Position numbers and translations under genes: made by a program. From contig OY365815.1 of NCBI GenBank assembly GCA_959347315.1, positions 11,790,459 to 11,854,458 on the forward strand: 64,000 bases of DNA, in the 5' to 3' direction. The stretch comes from Bimastos eiseni (Eukaryota; Annelida; Clitellata; Crassiclitellata; Lumbricidae). The notes below the pieces were generated by a model, which saw nothing but the letters and a program-made list of their open reading frames with translations, had not been told where the DNA came from and made no database searches. Of this stretch, positions 61,201-64,000 are shown one piece after another; within the stretch, counting starts at the first letter, position 1, and each line of letters begins with the position of its first letter.

Positions 61201-63786
61201 ACGCATCGACTCCAGCACCAGACACCTCCTGTCCAGCGGTCTGTTGCAGAACATCCACTTTACATTAAGCTAATGTGCATACATGCGAATCAGTTACATT
61301 ATGCCAGAGTATGTACATTATGTATTCTAGTGATTCAATACAAATCTGTGGTATTGGTATTGATTCTGTTACATTTCCATTGCATTATGCTATCATTACA
61401 TTAGTTGCATTCTAGTGATTCGATTTCTTCCTTATAACATTGCGCTACAATATATTCCCGTGATTCATTCTCATTTCAATTACATTTACAAGAATACACC
61501 CCAGGCCTGACGTGAGCGGGCAGAAGGCAAATGCCCAAGAGCTTGGTGACTTTTAGGGACCGTGCCATGCCCACAAGAGAATTATTTTGACAAGTTACAC
61601 AAAATCTATGATATATGTCTTTTAGATAATTATGATATTAGTGCCACTTAACAGCAATCAGTTCAAACTTCGAGCATCTGAATATTATTTGATATACAAG
61701 TAGAACACGCTCGCTTTCGTCGTAGAGGCCCGTGACTGCTATACTGCTATACCTATAGAGCCCCAGCAATTTTCTGCATCGGAGCCAGGAATTTATTTGC
61801 TTAGGGGTTGAGGATTTATCTGCTTATGTGCTGGGGATTTATCTGCTTTGGGGCTGGGGATTTATCTACTTTGGGGCTGGAGATTTATCTGCTTAGGAGC
61901 AGAGGATTTACCTGCCTAGGAGCTGGGAATTTATCTGCTTAGGGGCTGGATATTTATCTGCTTAAAGGCAGGGGATTTATCTGCATTAGGGCTGGAGATT
62001 TATCTGCTTAGGGGTTGGGGATTTATCTGCTTTGGGGCTGGAGATTTATCTGCTTAGGAGCAGGGGATTTACCTGCCTAGGAGCTGAGAATTTATCTGCT
62101 TAGGGGTTGGGGATTTATCTGCTTTGGGGCTGAATATTTATCTGCTTAGGGGCTGGATATTTATCTGCTTAAAGGCAGGGGATTTATCTGCTTTAGGGCT
62201 GGATATTTATCTGCTTTGGGGCTGGATATTTATCTGCTTAGGGGCAGGAGATTTATCTGCTTTGGGGCTGGATATTTATCTGCTTAGTGGTTGGGAATTT
62301 ATCTGCTTTGGGGCTGGATATTTATCCGCTTAGGAGCAAGGGATTTACCTGCCTAGGAGCTGAGAATTTATCTGCTTAGGGGTTGGGGATTTATCTGCCT
62401 TGGGGCTGGAGATTTATCTACTTAGGGGTTGGAGATTTATCTGCTTTGGGGCTGGAGATTTATCTGCTTAGGAGCAGGGGATTTACCTGCCTAGGAGCTG
62501 GGAATTTATCTGCTTAGGGGTTGGGGATTTATCTGCTTTGGGGCTGAATATTTATCTGCTTTGGGGCTGGATATTTATCTGCTTAGGGGCAGGAGATTTA
62601 TCTGCTTTTGGGCTGGATATTTATCTGCTTAGGGGTTGGGGATTTATCTGCTTTGGGGCTGGAGATTTATCTGCTTAGGAGCAGGGGATTTACCTGCCTA
62701 GGAGCTGGGAGTTTATCTGCTTTGGGACTGGATATTTATCTGCTTAGGAGCAAGGGATTTACCTGCCTAGGAGCTGGGAATTTATCTGCTTAGCGGTTGG
62801 GGATTTATCTGCTTTGGGGCTGGATATTTATCTGCTTAGGGGCAGGGGATTTATCTGCTTTGGGGCAGAGGATTTATCTGCTTTGGGGCTGGATATTTAT
62901 CTACTTTGGGGCTGGATATTTATCTCCTTAGGGGCTGGATATTTATCTGCTTAGGGGCAGGGGATTTATCTGCTTTGGGGCTGGATATTTATCTGCTTTG
63001 GGGCTAGATATTTATCTGCTTTGGGGCAGGGGATTTATCTGTTTTGGGGCTGGATATTTATCTGCTTTGGGCTGGATATTTATCTGCTTAGGGGCAGGAA
63101 ATTTATCTGCTTTGGGGCTGGATATTTATCTGCTTTGGGGCTGGATATTTATCTGCTTTGGGGCTGGATATTTATCTGCTTAGCGGCAGGGAATTTTTCT
63201 GCTTAGGGGCTGGATATTTATCTGCTTTGGGGCTGGATATTTATCTGCTTAGGGGCAGAGGATTTATCTGCTTTGGGGCTGGATATTTATCTGCTTAGGG
63301 GCAGGGGATTTATCTGCTTTGGGGCCGGATATTTATCTGCTTAGGGGCAGGGGATTTATCTGCCTAAGAGATGGGAATTTCTGTCGGCGGGCCTGGTGTA
63401 TTCTAGCGACATCCATACAGTATATATATAATGAACGATGACTGACTATGCATGCAGTCGTCACTCATTGGCCGGACCAGTTGTGGGAAGATGGGAAACC
63501 AAATAAATCATCGCGAGAATGCAATTCAGAAATACATACTGGGGTGATTGTTCACGTGACAAAGAGGCAGAAGCATTCTTCCAAAAATAGAACTGTTTAG
63601 TTTGTCTGTCTGTTTAATTTGTCTGTCTGTCTGTCTGTCTGTCTTCTTATGAACCTGAGTTTGTTTGCAGGCGTGGCGGCCATATCGCTGGAAATGTTTC
63701 ACCGCTGGCATCGGTCATTTTGTTTGGAGCGCTGCACAGGAACAATGCATAGGTCTCGGTGGCAATTTGGCGAGAATTGAAGACTC
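23958..63786 (+). CDS. Secreted or surface mosaic lectin: signal peptide, CTLDx5, F5/8Cx3, WSCx2, CTLDx2 (3' end outside window)
   Basis: I chain 35 exons into one frame of 4763 nt (about 1587 codons), continuing past the right edge. Approximate residue limits are: signal 1-15, CTLD1 15-149, CTLD2 150-286, CTLD3 287-435, CTLD4 436-560, Pro/Thr linker 561-573, CTLD5 574-726, F5/8C 727-884, 885-1043 and 1044-1202, WSC 1203-1301 and 1302-1398, CTLD6 1399-1547, CTLD7 from 1547. C-type lectin, discoidin and WSC modules are extracellular domains that bind sugars or lipids, so a secreted or membrane-anchored adhesion/recognition protein is likely; this is inference. Nearly all domain borders are phase-1 introns. 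Two joins require GC-AG introns (42054 and 49843). If the second is not used, the gene ends at TAG 49848 and a separate gene would begin before 50475. I do not recognise this full architecture. Confidence 0.8.
24001..24640 (+). other. First intron, left part
   Basis: Unique-looking intronic sequence with no recognised feature before the minisatellite. Confidence 0.4.
24645..25160. repeat. GGATGAATG-type minisatellite, with 45-bp and 12-bp units
   Basis: A degenerate GATGAATG-rich array contains three near-identical 45-bp units (from 24858, starting GAATGCGATTGGGTGAATGA). It ends in about ten copies of GGATGGAAGGAC (25031-25153). Open frames of Ser/Ile/His/Pro type here are repeat translations. 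It lies in the first intron, ending only 60 bp before the CTLD1 exon. Confidence 0.92.
25222..26885 (+). CDS. C-type lectin domain 1 (exons 25222-25370, 25876-26000, 26755-26885)
   Basis: The domain starts [16 protein letters not shown] and continues [20 protein letters not shown], then [11 protein letters not shown] and [14 protein letters not shown], and closes with [18 protein letters not shown] and RYVCKR. These are the canonical CTLD cysteines, the WIG motif and the C-terminal half. The sugar-site positions read PGPND and WTN rather than EPN and WND, so calcium-dependent sugar binding is doubtful. Intron phases are 1-0-2-1. A conceivable extra exon at 25618-25720 was dropped because joining 25370 directly to 25876 keeps the domain intact. 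Confidence 0.87.
25740..25790 (+). mobile_element. LINE 3' tail remnant with GATTAC repeat
   Basis: GGCGCTGTAATAATTTTGAG then ATTACGATTAC matches the 3' end of the LINE at 55405-56275. Confidence 0.5.
26362..26598 (-). mobile_element. tRNA-derived SINE, family 1, copy 3
   Basis: The minus strand reads TGTGGCACGGTGGCCGATCG, GTTAGAGCGGTCAGCCGGTA, then the box B and body of the family and ends in TTCGGTAATAAATAAATAAA. It lies in the CTLD1 intron. Confidence 0.9.
26890..27180. repeat. (TCTG)n / (TCTC)n pyrimidine-rich tract
   Basis: An interrupted CTGTCTCTCTCTGTCTCT run starts 5 bp after the CTLD1 donor and passes into the (TCAG)n array. Confidence 0.9.
27181..27479. repeat. (TCAG)n array with an internal (CCAG)n block
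   Basis: About 55 uninterrupted TCAG units run to near 27398. About 13 CCAG units (27401-27452) and a further short TCAG run follow. The QSVSQSVS and ASQPASQP ORFs are translations of it. The homogeneous block change suggests slippage spread of one variant unit. Confidence 0.97.
27935..30312 (+). CDS. C-type lectin domain 2 (exons 27935-28158, 28957-29036, 30206-30312)
   Basis: It reads [49 protein letters not shown], then [39 protein letters not shown] and NEYTCERAE. The EPN/WND sugar motif is replaced by QPKN and WRVD. Phases 1-0-2-1 equal those of CTLD1, suggesting the two arose by tandem duplication. A very recent 485-bp tandem duplication sits in its second intron and leaves the exons untouched. 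Confidence 0.88.
28441..28610. repeat. 52-bp tandem repeat
   Basis: A 52-bp unit beginning GATTAGACTAGACCAACTTT starts at 28478, 28530 and 28582 (the last partial), with a degenerate copy to the left. A wider TAGACTAGAC-like low-complexity zone spans 28240-28700. Confidence 0.9.
29066..30035. repeat. Near-perfect 485-bp tandem duplication
   Basis: Units 29066-29550 and 29551-30035 are identical by reading except for one T/C difference (29084 against 29569). Each contains an (ATAC)-rich core and ends TTTATTTAATAATTAACC. It lies wholly in a CTLD2 intron. Confidence 0.97.
30343..31370. mobile_element. Non-autonomous hAT-like transposon, 1028 bp
   Basis: The left end CAGAGTTGTCCACG and the inverted right end CAGAGTTGTCTACG match at 13 of 14 positions. 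A perfect 8-bp direct repeat CGACCACA flanks them (30335-30342 and 31371-31378). The CAGxG start and 8-bp duplication are hAT hallmarks. Subterminal zones at both ends carry GACCCGACCC repeats in the same orientation. No transposase ORF. The intron joins CTLD2 and CTLD3. Confidence 0.9.
31915..34189 (+). CDS. C-type lectin domain 3 (exons 31915-32062, 32488-32570, 33309-33422, 34088-34189)
   Basis: Blocks are [40 protein letters not shown], then [18 protein letters not shown] and [22 protein letters not shown] and [12 protein letters not shown]. This domain is divided into four exons, unlike CTLD1 and CTLD2. No EPN/WND motif is visible, so it is probably structural or has a non-canonical ligand. 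The third exon's donor GTTACA is weak. The tail [11 protein letters not shown] is a short Pro-rich spacer. Confidence 0.83.
32190..32265 (+). mobile_element. SINE family 2 fragment
   Basis: ACCTCGGACAAGTTGCTCAC then AATTGTCCGTGAGGAAGGCA matches the middle of the tRNA-type SINE at 40775-40979 (opposite strand). Head and tail are lost. Confidence 0.65.
33519..33615 (-). mobile_element. LINE 3' end copy with (GATTAC)n tail
   Basis: The minus strand reads TTTGATGCAGCGCTCGTGAA and CTGCGCTTGGCTTTCGAGTG, ending GGAGATTACGATTACGATTA. This is the last 95 bp of the LINE at 55405-56275. Confidence 0.8.
34190..35138 (+). other. Intron between CTLD3 and CTLD4
   Basis: AT-rich, with loosely repeated AGAACCAR/ATAACCAG words at 34380-34700. 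No gene or named repeat was recognised. Confidence 0.45.
35139..37164 (+). CDS. C-type lectin domain 4 (exons 35139-35297, 35467-35540, 37023-37164)
   Basis: Blocks are [95 protein letters not shown] and TRYYVC. The usual EPN site is absent (GGFDN), and WVNEIC replaces WND. Phases are 1-1-0-1. The exon ends AAS before a GTGAGT donor. Confidence 0.86.
36200..36320. repeat. (CATA)n microsatellite
   Basis: About 30 CATA units with three CATG variants in the middle. Confidence 0.97.
36434..36703 (-). mobile_element. tRNA-derived SINE, family 1, copy 4, with an internal insertion
   Basis: The family body and tail are clear on the minus strand. Between the body and box B there is an extra stretch of about 50 bp (near 36595-36645, containing GGCCTTTATATCCCGGGGTC). 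Confidence 0.82.
36868..36995. repeat. (CATACATG)n microsatellite
   Basis: About twelve ATGCATAC units followed by CATACATA, ending 30 bp before the CTLD4 last-exon acceptor. Confidence 0.95.
37635..37673 (+). CDS. Pro/Thr linker mini-exon between CTLD4 and CTLD5
   Basis: A 39-nt phase 1-1 exon (AG at 37633-37634, GTTAGC donor) gives [13 protein letters not shown]. It is a typical O-glycosylation-prone spacer whose frame connects both neighbours. Skipping it would also keep the frame, so it could be alternative. Confidence 0.65.
37690..38010. repeat. (CAT/CGT)n trinucleotide-rich tract
   Basis: Interrupted ATCATCGTC repeats reach the CTLD5 acceptor at 38011-38012. His-rich and Ser-rich ORFs are translations of it. 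Confidence 0.92.
38013..40463 (+). CDS. C-type lectin domain 5, with complete EPN/WND site (exons 38013-38186, 39455-39574, 40299-40463)
   Basis: Blocks are [104 protein letters not shown] with WND is the family signature of calcium-dependent mannose/GlcNAc/fucose-type binding, so this domain is the best candidate for classical sugar binding. All introns are phase 1. The last exon ends in a [16 protein letters not shown] spacer leading to the F5/8C domains. Confidence 0.9.
38235..38318. repeat. (TATATATG)n microsatellite
   Basis: About ten TATATATG-type units just after the first CTLD5 exon. Confidence 0.93.
38735..39000. repeat. Cluster of imperfect palindromic units
   Basis: GGGAAGTTAATTCTTCCT (self-complementary except the outer bases) occurs at about 38853 and 38908, with a GGGAGTTATTATTCTTCCTA variant near 38935. 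Between them runs GGACAAATT-GACT, and a CCGGGAGTGT motif occurs at both edges. Nature unknown; perhaps a degraded repeat element. Confidence 0.6.
39113..39212. repeat. (CT)n microsatellite
   Basis: About 100 bp of CTCTCT with a few CTGT interruptions. Confidence 0.97.
39865..40240. repeat. TCTCTGTC-rich tract
   Basis: Long interrupted CTCTGTCTCT sequence before the last CTLD5 exon. It explains the Leu/Ser/Cys-rich ORFs. Confidence 0.88.
40775..40979 (-). mobile_element. tRNA-derived SINE, family 2
   Basis: The minus strand begins GGGACGTAGTGGCGTGGCGG (box A region) and has CAGGTTCGAACCCACC (box B). A body with ACCTTGGACAAGTTGCTCAC and CCTGAGGAAGGCAACGGGCA follows. It differs from family 1 in head and body. 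A fragment occurs at 32190-32265. Confidence 0.82.
41188..42955 (+). CDS. F5/8-type C (discoidin) domain 1 (exons 41188-41313, 41848-42053, 42814-42955)
   Basis: It starts [11 protein letters not shown] and [10 protein letters not shown], continues [20 protein letters not shown] and [11 protein letters not shown], and closes [38 protein letters not shown]. These are the family's first and last cysteines and the VRIYP-x-x-YNG-IS-R-ELLGC ending. The middle exon joins the last in phase 0 only if the intron begins GCAAGT (AGG/GCAAGT at 42054), a GC-AG donor at the same place as the GT donors in the other two discoidin copies. F5/8C domains bind phospholipid or glycans. Confidence 0.87.
42180..42320. 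repeat. (CAT)n microsatellite
   Basis: Perfect and near-perfect CATCATCAT/CGTCAT units in the intron after the GC donor. Confidence 0.95.
42470..42612 (+). mobile_element. LINE 3' end fragment
   Basis: GAGAGCGCTACTGAATAGTT, then GAGAGGCGCTATATAAATCT, is the 3' end form also seen near 11868 and 58313. Coding traces ([13 protein letters not shown]) are weak. Confidence 0.55.
42970..43300. repeat. (TCA/TCG)n trinucleotide tract
   Basis: More than 300 bp of interrupted CATCATCGTC repeats beginning 15 bp after the F5/8C-1 last exon. Confidence 0.95.
43325..43500 (+). mobile_element. LINE A-type 3' UTR fragment
   Basis: ATGGCCCTACCTAGAGGGTT then ATTACCCATTCTGGGTCCC corresponds to the 3' UTR blocks of LINEs A (15100) and B (17898). 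Coding sequence is absent. Confidence 0.6.
43811..46149 (+). CDS. F5/8-type C (discoidin) domain 2 (exons 43811-43995, 44947-45093, 46005-46149)
   Basis: Blocks are [93 protein letters not shown], then [43 protein letters not shown]. Phases 1-0-0-1 and a 147-nt middle exon are shared with domain 3. Fossil copies of a discoidin exon seem to lie in the first intron. Confidence 0.92.
44300..44605 (+). pseudogene. Two possible relict F5/8C last-exon copies
   Basis: At 44498-44519, ACTACGAAGGAGAAATTGTT and CG match 42841-42862 of the F5/8C-1 last exon with one mismatch in 22. Downstream, ATTTTATCCCCAAGGAATCT parallels its RIYPSQYNG part. A second relic near 44325-44400 reads [16 protein letters not shown] and IIELYAFG, like a discoidin ending. 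Both share TTGATCTCYCAGGGWTTATT. No reading frame survives in the second copy. The rest of 43996-44946 shows nothing. Confidence 0.45.
45719..45792. repeat. 74-bp perfect palindrome
   Basis: The 37-bp arms start AACCAATTCTCTGTGAACAA and are exactly self-complementary with no spacer; the centre is an AT-repeat at 45755/45756. It can form a long hairpin or cruciform. It lies in the F5/8C-2 second intron. Confidence 0.97.
46430..47080 (+). mobile_element. CR1/jockey-type LINE reverse-transcriptase C-terminal remnant
   Basis: Pieces read [51 protein letters not shown] and [10 protein letters not shown]. These parallel the usual NNLKLNxSKS, VLGVTISxDLK, ATxxRLxYASPAW and YNLRPR blocks in the correct order, with stops at 46498 and 46792. 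It lies between F5/8C-2 and F5/8C-3. Confidence 0.75.
47219..49842 (+). CDS. F5/8-type C (discoidin) domain 3 (exons 47219-47409, 49084-49230, 49704-49842)
   Basis: Blocks are [121 protein letters not shown]. The structure equals domain 2. At the place where domains 1 and 2 end in G/GTAAG-like donors, this exon has CAG/GCAATT. Either a GC-AG intron follows (the frame then fits the WSC exon at 50475) or translation stops two codons later at TAG 49848. No AATAAA or ATTAAA occurs before 50475. Confidence 0.9.
47410..49083 (+). other. F5/8C-3 first intron, with TTC/CCT-rich tract at 48490-49050
   Basis: The left kilobase shows no gene. A weak LINE-like end ([20 protein letters not shown] with shifts) lies near 48368-48450. 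From 48490 a pyrimidine-rich TCTTCTTC/CTCCTCCT tract fills the intron up to the acceptor. Confidence 0.65.
49843..50474 (+). other. Sequence between the discoidin and WSC exons
   Basis: If one gene, this is a 632-bp GC-AG intron. If two, it should hold a 3' end and a new first exon. I see neither a canonical polyadenylation signal nor a convincing signal-peptide exon. Confidence 0.6.
50475..57365 (+). CDS. WSC domain 1 (exons 50475-50605, 57200-57365)
   Basis: Exon a reads [20 protein letters not shown] and [14 protein letters not shown]. Exon b reads [50 protein letters not shown]. This is the eight-cysteine WSC pattern (GCY..., C-x3-C, YAG-QFG-EC-CG, C-x3-C-G-D, CGG). WSC domains are carbohydrate-binding modules of extracellular or surface proteins. 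The 6.6-kb intron holds two R4-like LINEs, minisatellites, another LINE and a SINE. The donor GTTGTT at 50606 is weak. Confidence 0.9.
50850..50956. repeat. (ATT)n array at the 3' side of the small R4-like copy
   Basis: Nearly pure TTA repeats, adjoining the LINE fragment 50957-51385. Confidence 0.95.
50957..51385 (-). mobile_element. 5'-truncated RLE-type LINE copy in an (ATT)n array
   Basis: The minus strand reads [60 protein letters not shown] and [12 protein letters not shown]. It is the carboxy end of the same kind of protein as 53095-55145. (ATT)n lies on both sides (to 50956 and from 51386). Only the endonuclease-like end of the protein is present. Confidence 0.85.
51386..51485. repeat. 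(ATT)n array at the 5' side of the small R4-like copy
   Basis: TTATTATTA interrupted once near 51430. Beyond it, 51486-51790 shows no feature. Confidence 0.93.
51822..52165. repeat. 15-bp minisatellite
   Basis: About 23 units of CTATATCCACGACRA with C/T and A/G variants, alternating CGACGA and CGACAA. Since 15 is a multiple of three, all frames stay open and give YIHDD-type repeats; these are not taken as genes. Confidence 0.95.
52305..52720. repeat. About 35-bp minisatellite
   Basis: Units of GTAGATAGGAGACAGTAGAC then AGTAGAGACTACACA, repeated about ten times with deletions, breaking down after 52650. Confidence 0.93.
52835..53012 (+). repeat. Dispersed short repeat ending in (ATT)n, copy 1
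   Basis: GAAATACTTAATTCCCCAGG, GACTTTGAGA and GGTCAGGCCTCGTC are shared in order with 58895-59025. Both copies end in (ATT)n. Origin unknown. Confidence 0.7.
53013..53094. repeat. (ATT)n array at the 3' side of the large R4-like LINE
   Basis: About 27 ATT units with one GCT interruption. Confidence 0.97.
53095..55145 (-). mobile_element. RLE-type non-LTR retrotransposon (R4/Dong-like?), 5'-truncated
   Basis: The minus strand encodes an [41 protein letters not shown], then in a shifted frame [20 protein letters not shown] and [12 protein letters not shown] (about 54594-54620). A C-terminal part follows with [17 protein letters not shown] (Cys-Cys-His-Cys) and [11 protein letters not shown]...LLWDATV. 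The Cys/His cluster followed by RPD and a downstream acidic residue matches the restriction-like endonuclease arrangement of R2/R4-type LINEs. Compensating 1-nt shifts near 54715 and 54506 leave a 749-codon open frame that bypasses YLDD. (ATT)n arrays flank both ends. Confidence 0.82.
55146..55275. repeat. (ATT)n array at the 5' side of the large R4-like LINE
   Basis: Interrupted TTATTATTA repeats. They also supply the Ile-rich start of the long minus-strand ORF. Confidence 0.93.
55405..56275 (+). mobile_element. CR1/L2-type LINE 3' part with (GATTAC)n tail
   Basis: [36 protein letters not shown] and [14 protein letters not shown] lead to [20 protein letters not shown] (after a stop at 55618) and [12 protein letters not shown], then [11 protein letters not shown] with shifts. 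The 3' end is TGATTTGATGCAGCGCTCGT ... GGAGATTACGATTACGATTA. Two shorter copies of this end lie at 25740 and 33519. Confidence 0.85.
56276..56894 (+). other. WSC1 intron, unassigned part
   Basis: Contains AGCGCTATACAAATTCACAC near 56749, a LINE 3'-end-like word. Nothing else recognised. Confidence 0.4.
56895..57118 (-). mobile_element. tRNA-derived SINE, family 1, copy 5
   Basis: The minus strand shows GTGGCACAGTGGCCGATCGG, AGAGCGGTCAGCCCGTAACG, a box B (GGGTTTGAGCCTCG) and the family body to CGGTATGAAATTTCGG. It ends about 80 bp before the WSC1 second exon. Confidence 0.9.
57366..58254 (+). other. Intron between WSC1 and WSC2, left part
   Basis: AT-rich, no gene or repeat recognised. Confidence 0.45.
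58255..58375 (-). mobile_element. CR1/L2-type LINE 3' end, short copy
   Basis: The minus strand reads AGCACCTCTGAGTAGATATC and TTAACGGGACGCTATATTAA, followed by a TTGATTGATT tail. This is the same 3' end as the LINE at 11190-11935. Confidence 0.75.
58600..59505 (+). CDS. WSC domain 2 (exons 58600-58724, 59340-59505)
   Basis: Exon a gives [30 protein letters not shown]. Exon b gives [55 protein letters not shown]. Exon structure (1-0-1) and the YAG-QFGAEC-CGN-YGRYGPS core are shared with WSC1, indicating tandem duplication. The acceptor at 58598-58599 was chosen over AAAG at 58609 because the latter opens a stop. Confidence 0.9.
58895..59041 (+). repeat. Dispersed short repeat ending in (ATT)n, copy 2
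   Basis: GAGATACTTCATTCCCCAGG, GACTTAGAGA and GGTCAGGCCTCGTC parallel 52835-53012. An AT-trinucleotide run lies on both sides. 59042-59339 shows nothing. Confidence 0.7.
59870..60008. repeat. Degenerate ACATTAC/ACATCAC repeat
   Basis: Loosely repeated CATTACATCACATT words run into the CTLD6 acceptor at 60008-60009. Confidence 0.75.
60010..61238 (+). CDS. C-type lectin domain 6, with EPN/WND site (exons 60010-60189, 60642-60790, 61116-61238)
   Basis: Blocks are [101 protein letters not shown] plus WND predicts calcium-dependent mannose-type binding. The last exon runs through an [17 protein letters not shown] spacer into the first residues of CTLD7, so here no phase-1 intron separates the domains. 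The intron before it is filled by a GATGATGAC-type repeat. Confidence 0.9.
60190..60641 (+). other. CTLD6 first intron
   Basis: AT-rich with ATTTTACCATTTTACC and TTAATTAATTAA words; no feature beyond that. Confidence 0.5.
60810..61080. repeat. (GAT)n-rich trinucleotide tract
   Basis: Interrupted GATGATGAC/GAAGAAG repeats in the second CTLD6 intron; the reverse strand gives His-rich ORFs. Confidence 0.9.
61239..61765 (+). other. CTLD7 intron before the minisatellite
   Basis: No gene recognised. Loosely repeated TTACATT-GTTGCATTCTAGTGATTC words occur at 61270-61480. Confidence 0.45.
61770..63375. repeat. 1.6-kb minisatellite, 22-23-bp unit
   Basis: About 70 units of the form GGGGCTGGATATTTATCTGC + TTT or TTA, with GGGGATTTA and AGGAGCAGGG variants in a partly regular order (higher-order pattern). 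A 23-bp unit rotates the frame, giving [23 protein letters not shown] ORFs in every frame. Lies in the CTLD7 intron. Confidence 0.97.
63671..63786 (+). CDS. C-type lectin domain 7, second exon (domain continues outside the window)
   Basis: After CPA at the end of exon 61116-61238, this exon gives [34 protein letters not shown] and ends in phase 2 at a GTGAGT donor (63787). The CP-x-W and C-x3-LGGNLARI motifs are a typical CTLD amino half. The WIG motif and sugar site lie beyond the window. Confidence 0.85.
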
Positions 63787-64000
63787 GTGAGTGGCCGTCA
63801 ATCCAACCACTTTTGCACATCTTTGAGTTGAGACTTAATTCTGCGATTCCTTTCGGAGTGGTTATATTCAGCCGGATCTCGCAGGATCTGAGATCTGGAA
63901 CATTGAATTTGAGATCCACCGCCTTAAACATGAGATCCGTCACCCAATAGATGAGAACCACCAACTAAAATTTCCTAAATACGTGCTTTCTTTCAAAACT
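63787..64000 (+). other. Intron at the right edge
   Basis: GAGATCYG words recur (63879-63935), otherwise nothing recognised. Confidence 0.5.

Noticed and set aside
61770..63375. Regular short repeats that could suggest a CRISPR array
   Set aside because: Units are contiguous with no unique spacers, and the genome is clearly eukaryotic; it is a minisatellite.

Overview
The window is metazoan nuclear DNA. It shows small exons split by GT-AG introns, abundant non-LTR retrotransposons, tRNA-derived SINEs, MITE-like DNA transposons and long microsatellites. The domain content (a CHD1 orthologue followed by a C-type lectin / F5-8C / WSC mosaic gene) and the LINE types suggest a marine invertebrate. 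A deuterostome or lophotrochozoan would fit, but the sequence does not settle the phylum.

Region 1 (1 to about 21.1 kb, + strand) is the 3' part of a chromodomain-helicase-DNA-binding protein 1 gene (CHD1). Thirteen exons keep one continuous reading frame for 684 codons. They encode the SANT-SLIDE DNA-binding module, a basic linker, the CHD1 helical C-terminal (CHCT) domain and a low-complexity tail, ending at a TAA at 20681 and an AATAAA at 21071. The introns hold an almost complete but dead RTE/BovB-like LINE with an 11-bp target duplication, a 5'-truncated relative with a 10-bp duplication, several CR1/L2-like LINEs, SINEs and two TIR elements.

Region 2 (about 21.1 to 23.95 kb) is intergenic, with AT-rich repeats and no supported gene.

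Region 3 (23958 to beyond the right edge, + strand) is a large mosaic gene. A signal-peptide exon is followed by five C-type lectin domains, a Pro/Thr linker, three F5/8-type C (discoidin) domains, two WSC domains and two further C-type lectin domains, the last cut by the window edge. My exon chain has 35 exons and about 1587 codons with no frame conflict. Almost every domain boundary is a phase-1 intron, as expected of exon shuffling. Two introns appear to use GC instead of GT donors. One of these (49843) decides whether the discoidin and WSC parts are one gene or two. Only lectin domains 5 and 6 keep clear EPN and WND sugar/calcium motifs.

The introns of the lectin gene are rich in repeats: a hAT-like MITE with 8-bp target duplication, a near-identical 485-bp tandem duplication, a 74-bp perfect palindrome, two RLE-type LINE copies embedded in (ATT)n arrays, several minisatellites (15, about 35, 45, 52 and 23 bp units) and LINE 3' ends that retain a conserved stem-loop. 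All assignments come from reading the sequence and remembered family features. No database search was run.
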